A stretch of DNA of 15,278 nucleotides, taken from contig JANSLP010000516.1 of NCBI GenBank assembly GCA_029298735.1, forward strand, positions 1 through 15,278, read 5' to 3'. Source of the DNA: Ophiostoma sp. CBS 140.51 (taxonomy: Eukaryota > Ascomycota > Sordariomycetes > Ophiostomatales > Ophiostomataceae). Position 1 is the stretch's first letter. Every line of letters begins with the position of its first letter. The notes beneath the pieces are model-generated. The model ran no database searches and had not been told where the DNA came from. It was given only the letters and a program-made list of their open reading frames with translations. The translations under genes and the position numbers were made by a program. Shown here one piece after another: positions 9,028-15,278 of this stretch.

Positions 9028-10556
9028 ATGGCTTCCCGTGGCTTCTCCCGGGCTCTGCGGAGCCCCCTGGCCCGCCAGGTCGTGGCCCCCGCTCAGCGCC
9101 GCACCTTTGTCGCTGCTGCCGGCCTCGTCCGCGCAAAGGCTGCCGTCTCGGCCGTTATGCCCGCCAAGATTGCCCAGCAGCAGGTCCGTGGTGTCAAGAC
9201 CATTGACTTCGCCGGCTCTGAGGAGCAGGTGTGGGGTGAGTGATTCAATGACACACAATTGGTGGTTCTGGGCGCGATCTCGGTCCAGAGCTATTGGGGG
9301 GTTTCTGGGCGACCAGGGTCCTTGCCAATTGCTTCTGAATGGATCGTGAGCTCAATTGAGGGACGAGACATCTTTTGGGCACCTTGCTAACCATTACCTT
9401 TTTTCTTTCTCACAGAGCGTGAGGACTGGCCCAAGGAGAAGCTCCTGGTAAGTTTTACACAGCCCTAACGACGAGCTAAGGATGAGATCTTATCCTCAAG
9501 CGTCACACCCACCCACACAAACTCCGGCTCCGCTGGACACCCAATCAGAACACACTCTAACATTCTTTTTCTCTCCCATAGGACTACTTCAAGGACGACA
9601 CTTTCGCTCTGATCGGCTACGGCTCGCAGGGTCACGGCCAGGGCCTGAACCTCCGCGACAACGGCGTTAACGTCATCATCGGCGTGCGCAAGGATGGCAA
9701 GTCCTGGAAGGACGCCGTCCAGGACGGCTGGGTCCCCGGCAAGAACCTGTTCGAGGTCGACGAGGCCATCTCCCGCGGCAGCATCATCATGAACCTGCTG
9801 TCGGACGCCGCCCAGTCCGAGACCTGGCCCCACATCAAGCCCCAGCTGACCAAGGGCAAGACTCTGTACTTCTCGCACGGTTTCTCCCCCGTCTTCAAGG
9901 ACCTGACCAAGGTTGACGTCCCTAAGGACATTGATGTCATCCTCGTTGCCCCCAAGGGCTCCGGCCGCACCGTCCGCTCGCTCTTCCGTGAGGGCCGCGG
10001 TATCAACTCATCGTTTGCCGTCTACCAGGACGTCACCGGCAAGGCCGAGGAGAAGGCCCAGGCCATTGGTGTTGCCATTGGCTCCGGCTACCTGTACAAG
10101 ACCACCTTTGAGAAGGAAGTCTACTCGGACCTGTACGGTGAGCGTGGCTGCCTGATGGGCGGTATCCACGGCATGTTCCTCGCCCAGTACGAGGTTCTGC
10201 GCGAGCGTGGCCACAGCCCCTCGGAGGCTTTCAACGAGACCGTTGAGGAGGCCACCCAGTCGCTGTACCCCCTGATTGGTGCCAACGGCATGGACTGGAT
10301 GTACGAGGCCTGCTCGACCACCGCCCGTCGCGGTGCCATTGACTGGTCGCCCCGCTTCAAGGATGCCCTGAAGCCCGTCTTCAACCAGCTGTACGACTCC
10401 GTCCACGACGGTACCGAGACCCAGCGCTCGCTGGACTACAACAGCCAGAAGGACTACCGCGAGAAGTACGAGGCTGAGATGGAGGAGATCCGCAACCTGG
10501 AGATCTGGCGCGCTGGTAAGGCCGTCCGGTCGCTGCGCCCCGAGAACCAGAAGTAA
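9028..10556 (+). CDS. ILV5: Ketol-acid reductoisomerase, mitochondrial (three exons)
   Basis: This enzyme performs the second common step of valine, leucine and isoleucine synthesis: Mg2+-dependent alkyl migration and NADPH reduction of 2-acetolactate or 2-aceto-2-hydroxybutyrate, in the mitochondrial matrix. Exons are 9028-9235, 9416-9447 and 9582-10556, giving 404 residues, as in other fungal enzymes. Introns of 180 and 134 nt begin GTGAGT and GTAAGT. Exon 2 is only 32 nt and encodes the EREDWPKEKLL linker. Residues 1 to about 55 are Arg/Ala-rich and free of acidic residues, a typical mitochondrial presequence. The NADPH-binding GYGSQGHG is at 92-99. The C-terminal domain carries the metal-ligand segment DLYGE (D263 and E267) and the conserved ANGMDWMYEACSTTARRGA stretch. 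The leader is C/T-rich and ATG-free, and the start context is CACAATGGC. The TGACTC cluster upstream fits cross-pathway amino-acid control. Confidence 0.97.
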
Positions 10557-11170
10557 ATTTCTGGTGACGGGTTGTAGTGAAGGGAAGGGTCTTGGATGGT
10601 TTTTGGACAACTAAAGTCCTGGGTTTTCATTTTCACGTTTTATGTAACGGTTTTCTGAGCGGATGATGATGGGTTTTTAGGAATGGGAACATACCAAAAA
10701 TTAGGAGACCAAAGAATGAAATCAAAAGCAAAACTGTTAAATCACAAGCAAGAGCCCAGGATAAAAAGAGTGATAAGATGTGAAGAAGTGCGGGCAATAT
10801 CCTTTTGTAGTGCACTGGGAGCCTAGGCGTAGCAGTTGCCAAGTCTAAAGAAAGATTGAACACCTAATCGCACTTGCCTTATTTGACAACGATAGCAATC
10901 TACATTTGGTGCATCGTAGTTGTTAATGCGAGATGCTGCTCGCTTCGACCTTCAGTGTTGGCGGGAAGGCGCGACCGCCGCAATTTCTCCGCTATCGGCG
11001 ATGGTGCTATGAGCCCCTCATCTTAAATTATAAAGATGCGATGACTGCAGTAGATAAAGACAACATAAGACGAGAACAACGACAAAATAGCGACGCAAAT
11101 TCAATCACGAGATATTGACGCCTCCTACCTTTGCTTCCCACGACATCCTCCTCCCTACCACTTTCCAGCA
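10557..11170. other. Intergenic region between ILV5 and the PLP dehydratase
   Basis: This contains the ILV5 3' untranslated sequence and the dehydratase promoter. Two upstream ATG frames occur before the dehydratase: one of 28 codons from 10926, and an overlapping one of 61 codons from 10933 to 11118. Bases 11120-11170 are C/T-rich, so the true leader may be short and may start after these ATGs. No RNA gene or repeat is seen. Confidence 0.55.
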
Positions 11171-12397
11171 ATGGCCGACCTGGCCACCTGCCTGCCGCTC
11201 ACGCGCGCCTCCGTCGTCGAAGCCCACAACCTCATCCGTCCCTTTATCCACCGCACGCCCGTCTTGACCAACCGCACGATTGACGGCATTGCCTCGACGC
11301 CGCGGACCCCCGAAGAACTCAACGGAACACCGTTTGAGGGTGCGACGCCCTCCAACCCCAAGCTGCGCCTCTGGTTCAAGTGCGAAAACCTCCAGCGTAT
11401 CGGCGCCTTCAAGGCCCGCGGCGCGTTCCATGCCGTTGAGCGGCTCAAGCGGGAGCCCGGGTGGGAAGCCGGTGGCGGATTTACCAAGGGCGTGGTGACG
11501 CACAGTTCGGGAAACCACGCGCAGGCGCTGGCATTGGCGGCACGCACGGCGGGCATGCCGGCGCATATTGTGATGCCTAAGATTTCGGCGCCGCCCAAGG
11601 TTGCCGCCACAAAGGGGTATGGCGCTAATGTGGTGTTTAGTGGCTCGACGGCTGCCGAGCGGGAGGCCGTGGCAGCCGAGGTGATTGCGTCGACAGGCGG
11701 CCGGATGGTGCCCCCCTACGACCACCCAGACATTATTCTGGGACAGGGCACGGCCGGGCTGGAGCTGCAGGAGCAGGTGGCCGAGGCCAAGACGACGACG
11801 CCCAACAGCAAGTCCAAAAGCGGTCCGACGGCTCTCCTGTACTCACCGACAACGGCCCCATCTTCCTCCTCCACCAACTCTGGCCTTGACGCTATCATGA
11901 CACCCTGCGGCGGTGGCGGTCTTTTGTCTGGCACTGTACTGTCGGCCCAGGGCACGGGTATCCGTGTCTTTGGAGCGGAGCCATCGTTAGACGGAGCCGA
12001 CGACTGCGCCCGCGGTCTTGCCCAGGGCAAGCGCATCGAGGCAGTCAAGTCACTGACGATTGCTGACGGGCTGCGGACACCGGTGGGCAAGCACAACTGG
12101 GCGGTCTTGACGGGTGAGACCCCCGAGAGCAACGGGCAGGGTGTACATGGCGTGTACGCTGTGGGCGAGGACCAGATCCGGGCGGCGCTCCGTCTGTTGT
12201 TGGAGAGGCTTAAGATTGTCGTGGAGCCGAGCTCGGCGGTGCCGTTGGCGGTGGTGCTGTACAATGAAGAGTTCCGGCGGCGGGTGGAGGCTGAAGCCGG
12301 ACCCGAGGGTTGGGACTTGGGTATTGTGTTGAGTGGCGGCAACGTGAGTCTCGAAGGGTTCGCCAAGCTGTTCCCAGAGGCGAGAGAAAGGACATAG
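11171..12397 (+). CDS. PLP-dependent serine racemase / threonine-serine dehydratase-like protein
   Basis: This is an intronless 408-residue fold-type II PLP enzyme that probably deaminates or racemises a hydroxy-amino acid (serine, threonine or 3-hydroxyaspartate). The PLP lysine is K81 in GAFKARGA. The substrate loop is HSSGNHAQA (SSGNH at 112-116), with Ser where biosynthetic threonine deaminases usually have Ala, as in serine racemase and yeast SRY1. The phosphate-binding GGGG is at 247-250. The divalent-cation ligands fit E270, A276 and D278, though with two extra residues in between. A Ser for the PLP ring nitrogen lies in VLSGGNVSL. It lacks the C-terminal regulatory domain of ILV1-type threonine deaminase. 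It is longer than the roughly 330-residue norm because of two inserts: a Pro/Thr-rich one near residues 38-58 and a Thr/Ser/Lys-rich one near 208-240. It lies downstream of ILV5 on the same strand and converges with the transporter gene. The exact substrate cannot be assigned. Confidence 0.88.
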   Translation: MADLATCLPLTRASVVEAHNLIRPFIHRTPVLTNRTIDGIASTPRTPEELNGTPFEGATPSNPKLRLWFKCENLQRIGAFKARGAFHAVERLKREPGWEAGGGFTKGVVTHSSGNHAQALALAARTAGMPAHIVMPKISAPPKVAATKGYGANVVFSGSTAAEREAVAAEVIASTGGRMVPPYDHPDIILGQGTAGLELQEQVAEAKTTTPNSKSKSGPTALLYSPTTAPSSSSTNSGLDAIMTPCGGGGLLSGTVLSAQGTGIRVFGAEPSLDGADDCARGLAQGKRIEAVKSLTIADGLRTPVGKHNWAVLTGETPESNGQGVHGVYAVGEDQIRAALRLLLERLKIVVEPSSAVPLAVVLYNEEFRRRVEAEAGPEGWDLGIVLSGGNVSLEGFAKLFPEARERT

Positions 12398-12736
12398 ACA
12401 CGAATATACGAATGAGAGCAATGAAACCATATTACATTATGTTTTCCTAACCCTATGCCAAAACCAGAAATCAAAACAATGCTATGAGGCTATGTGTAGC
12501 GATGCGCCGAGTAAACAAAAAGCAAAAGGGACAAAAAAAAGAAGAGCACCCTCCTGTATCAAATAATGCCGCGCAGTCTATGGAGGAGGTATATACAAGA
12601 AAGGAATAGAAAAAGAAGACACAAATAAAGACTGACAACATCAATCTATGAGAAAACGCATTTTGGCCACTTTGACCTCAGGGACAGGCTTCTCCCAGAG
12701 CGAAAACACATTCAAAGTCAACGCATTCCAGCCAAT
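12398..12736. other. Short gap between convergent gene ends
   Basis: These 339 bases separate the dehydratase stop (+) from the transporter stop (-) and must hold both 3' untranslated regions. The plus strand is A-rich, with AATAAA near 12624 and a run of A at about 12533. The two transcripts may overlap. No gene is seen. Confidence 0.6.
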
Positions 12737-14821
12737 CTAGGGCTGTTTGTTGAGCTGCTCGTCCATTTGCTTGCGCCACTTGGAGCCGTTTCTTCTCAAC
12801 AAGAAGATGCAGCTGTTGCCGACGATCCAGGCCAGCAGGGCAATCATGGTGCACAACCAGCCGTAGCCCATGGCGCCAATAAGCGGCTGGGCGATGATGG
12901 CGCCCACACACGATAAGATGTTGCGCAAAAAGTTGTTGAGGGCGATACCGCCAGAGCTGCGGCGGGGCATGAACTCGGTCAACATAGTGGTGACGGCGCC
13001 AAAAACAAGCATACTGCCAAAGCCAAAGACAAAGTTGGCAATGGAGGGGACAATCCAGTAGATGCCGTGCTGGGCGGTCCAGCCGAACCACACTAGGGCG
13101 GCAGGGAAGAGGGAAGCAGAAAGCCAGGCGTTTTCGCGCATACGGTCTTCAGGCAAAAACATGAGACGGCCCTGCTCGTCGTAGCGTCCCGCTTTGCGTG
13201 CTTCACGGGCCATGATGTTGTCGATCCAGCGGCCGCCGACGAGGGAGGCCAGAATGTAACCCAGACTGCTGGGAATGTAGAGCAAACCGACAATGAGCTC
13301 GGAAAAGTTATAGGGCGGCTGGGCGAACGCGGCCTGGATGCTGACGTTGAGGACAAAGAGCGAGCCAAAGGTAACGGAGCCGTAGACGACAGTCAAGAGG
13401 ATAGGAGGGAAACGGAGATACAAAAGAACCGAAAGGGGGTGCACAAAGGCAACCTTCAAGAACGCACCCACGCGCTGGGTCTGCTGACGCACCGACTGCG
13501 TCGTCGTCATGCGGGTGAGAGCAGGTGCCCCGACGACAGCGGGCTCGGCGTTTCCCTCTTCGGCCTTGCCAGCAGCTTCTGGATCGACACCAGGCTGCGC
13601 CTGGGCCTCAGCCTGCGGCTTCGCCTTCTTCTCGAGCTCGCGCGGTCGGGGCCGGTCACGGGCCAGAGTCTCGGGCAGACAGAAGAAGAGCATCACAAAG
13701 GTCAAACCGCCATAGATTGTCAAGAACCACATGGTGCTCTGCCACCCCCATTTCTCGGCAAGGGCACCGCCGATGATGGGCGCAAACAGGGGACCTGTGA
13801 GGGGGCCGAGGTAAAAGATACCCATGGCGCGACCACGCTCACGGGGTTCCCAAATGTCAGCCAAAGTGCCCGCACCGACGGCCTGGACGGACGCCGACGC
13901 ACCGCCAGCGAGGATGCGCATGACAATGAGCATGCCGATGCTCTTGCTGATGGCGCTCAGAATCGAGAAGACGACGAACAGGCAGAACGAAATAATGTAG
14001 ATACTGCGGCGACCGAGTGTCTCGGAAAAAGACGACCACCACAGCGGGAAGATGCCCATGGCGAGCATGTACAGGGCAATGGTCAAGTTGGCGACAGTGT
14101 GGGATGTGTGCAGATCCGAGGCGAGTTGGGCGAGGGCCGGGTAGAAAATGGACGAGCCGAGGGGACCGGCGGCTGCAGACAGCGCAACAATCAGTGTGAT
14201 GAGCCACTTGGTCTTGTTGCGGTACTCGTAGGGCTTCTCGATCTCGGGCAGGATGGCAAACTGGCCAAAGAGGCCGCGGCGCTTGGACCGGGGCACGATG
14301 GTGGGCGTTCTCGACACCGTGCGGGCGAGATGTACAGAGGGTGGGCGCTCGTGGGCCTGGTGAGAGAGCTGCATCTCGACGGCTTGGAGACCAGCACCTG
14401 GTTCGTTAGCCATGGGCGGGATGCCGTCGTCTTCGGGCGGTTCGCGGTTGTCGTCGTCGATGTCGTCGGCGGAAGCGGAAGAGGACGATGAGTCGGAGTC
14501 GTTGTGGCTATCATGGCCACCGTGGCTGTCGACATGTTCTTCCTTATCCGGAACATTGCGAATGGACAATGGCCTGCGTGGTGGTGAGACGGATCGTGAT
14601 GCGCCCTTGGTGCTCAGTTGTGTATTTTGGCTGTTGTGGCTCTTCTCGTCAAAGGTGTCTGCTGGCGACCTCGGTGATAGTTCGCCGGCTTGTGTCGACC
14701 CTGCCAGGCCTGCTGTTGTTGGTGAAGAGAGCTCGGAAGTCGGCCCGGAAGCTGTACCAGTGCCGGCGCCGATTTCTGGATGTAGCCGGTCTGCGGCGTT
14801 GTTGTCGCCGCCCTCGGCCAT
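12737..14821 (-). CDS. Major facilitator superfamily transporter, DHA1 drug:H+ antiporter-like (Qdr/Dtr type)
   Basis: This is an intronless 694-residue membrane transporter, probably a proton antiporter exporting drugs, polyamines or metabolites across the plasma membrane. Residues 1 to about 204 are hydrophilic and cytoplasmic: rich in Ser, Pro, Asp and His, with an acidic Ser/Asp stretch and likely phosphorylation sites. The first membrane segment starts after W206. The loop between segments 2 and 3 has the MFS motif A variant SETLGRRS (E267, RR at 271-272), and segment 5 has GPLTGPLFAPIIGG (motif C-like). After segment 6 comes PET at 383-385 and a charged Ala/Glu-rich central loop of about 80 residues, then six more segments, for twelve in total. 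The pattern resembles fungal Qdr3/Dtr1-like DHA1 carriers, by recollection of the family only. The start ACAATGGCC has good context and follows a purine-rich (C/T-rich on the coding strand) leader. The substrate is unknown. Confidence 0.9.
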   Translation of the reverse strand: MAEGGDNNAADRLHPEIGAGTGTASGPTSELSSPTTAGLAGSTQAGELSPRSPADTFDEKSHNSQNTQLSTKGASRSVSPPRRPLSIRNVPDKEEHVDSHGGHDSHNDSDSSSSSASADDIDDDNREPPEDDGIPPMANEPGAGLQAVEMQLSHQAHERPPSVHLARTVSRTPTIVPRSKRRGLFGQFAILPEIEKPYEYRNKTKWLITLIVALSAAAGPLGSSIFYPALAQLASDLHTSHTVANLTIALYMLAMGIFPLWWSSFSETLGRRSIYIISFCLFVVFSILSAISKSIGMLIVMRILAGGASASVQAVGAGTLADIWEPRERGRAMGIFYLGPLTGPLFAPIIGGALAEKWGWQSTMWFLTIYGGLTFVMLFFCLPETLARDRPRPRELEKKAKPQAEAQAQPGVDPEAAGKAEEGNAEPAVVGAPALTRMTTTQSVRQQTQRVGAFLKVAFVHPLSVLLYLRFPPILLTVVYGSVTFGSLFVLNVSIQAAFAQPPYNFSELIVGLLYIPSSLGYILASLVGGRWIDNIMAREARKAGRYDEQGRLMFLPEDRMRENAWLSASLFPAALVWFGWTAQHGIYWIVPSIANFVFGFGSMLVFGAVTTMLTEFMPRRSSGGIALNNFLRNILSCVGAIIAQPLIGAMGYGWLCTMIALLAWIVGNSCIFLLRRNGSKWRKQMDEQLNKQP

Positions 14822-15278
14822 TGTAGTGGTTGTTTATGCTTTTCTAAATGGTGTTGCTAACCGGGTTGGAGTTGATCAAGGCGCGCCAGAGCAAAATAAA
14901 GTTTGAAAACGTGCGATGCTGGGACGGGCCGCTGGTAGGATGACGGGAAAATGGGAGAATGCGTCAGAGGGTTGCACTGCCGGTATTGTGCAAAGGTCGT
15001 GAGTGGTGATGCGCAAGAAGGGATGTTGACGGTCCTGTCAAGGGGAAAGGTAAACAAGAGGGCGGAACGTTAAGAGAGGGAGGATATTAACAGAAAGAGA
15101 AAGCTGTGATAGCAAAGATAAAGAGTCACTTTGGCGCAACTCTGAAAAAAAAAAGATAGAAGCGAACAAGAAAAAAAAACAAAATGAACAAAATAATATG
15201 CAAAACTGGGGAACGGCGTCGTTGATATGTGGAGACGGGAATAACAAAAAAGCATGGGCCGACACCGACTTGGACTAC
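14822..15278 (-). promoter_or_regulatory. Upstream region of the MFS transporter
   Basis: Read on the minus strand this is C/T-rich with long T runs (about 15145-15180), the same leader style seen before the other genes, which supports the transporter start at 14821. One TGACTC core (minus strand) lies at 15123-15128, not more than chance would give. No other gene is seen before the window ends. Confidence 0.45.

Noticed and set aside
11171..12397. Calling the PLP enzyme ILV1 (biosynthetic threonine deaminase)
   Set aside because: It lacks the C-terminal ACT-like regulatory region of ILV1 (roughly 570 residues in fungi) and has SSGNH rather than the usual SAGNH; a serine racemase/SRY1-type assignment fits better.
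13439..14491. 350-codon plus-strand open frame opposite the transporter
   Set aside because: It is an antisense shadow of the transporter; the composition is repetitive and charged with no recognisable family, while the minus strand encodes twelve membrane segments and MFS motifs.
1..15278. A secondary-metabolite or other specialised gene cluster
   Set aside because: No backbone synthase, tailoring enzyme set or cluster regulator is present; one transporter among housekeeping genes is not enough.

Overview
The window comes from the nuclear genome of a filamentous ascomycete, most likely a Sordariomycete. The evidence is short spliceosomal introns (64-180 nt) with GT(A/G)NG(T/C) donors and CTAAC branch sites, C-ending codon preference in the conserved genes, long C/T-rich leaders, and a class III chitin synthase, a class found only in filamentous fungi. 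Assignment below class level is inference.

Layout: 1-1857 is non-coding upstream sequence ending in a very C/T-rich leader. 1858-4806 (+) is a three-exon class III chitin synthase. 4807-5960 is intergenic. 5961-6613 (+) is the two-exon NEDD8-conjugating E2 enzyme UBC12. 6614-9027 is a 2.4 kb gap holding the UBC12 3' region, short tandem duplications, an unexplained minus-strand open frame, and the probable ILV5 promoter with a cluster of TGACTC (CPC-1/Gcn4-type) sites. 9028-10556 (+) is a three-exon mitochondrial ketol-acid reductoisomerase (ILV5). 10557-11170 is intergenic. 11171-12397 (+) is an intronless fold-type II PLP enzyme of the serine racemase / 3-hydroxyaspartate dehydratase type. 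12398-12736 is a short gap between convergent 3' ends. 12737-14821 (-) is an intronless DHA1-type major facilitator transporter with a 200-residue cytoplasmic N-terminus. 14822-15278 is its upstream region.

The genes look like ordinary housekeeping and cell-wall genes rather than a biosynthetic cluster: wall chitin synthesis, cullin neddylation, branched-chain amino-acid synthesis, amino-acid deamination or racemisation, and drug or metabolite export. The only plausible functional neighbourhood is ILV5 next to the PLP dehydratase, because threonine deamination supplies 2-oxobutyrate to the isoleucine branch that ILV5 serves. However, the dehydratase carries serine-racemase signatures and lacks the regulatory domain of true biosynthetic threonine deaminase. 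I found no tRNA, rRNA, CRISPR array or intact mobile element. No clearly new system is visible. The best leads are regulatory-site clusters, a 104-codon open frame directly after the UBC12 stop, and an orphan minus-strand frame with an internal repeat.
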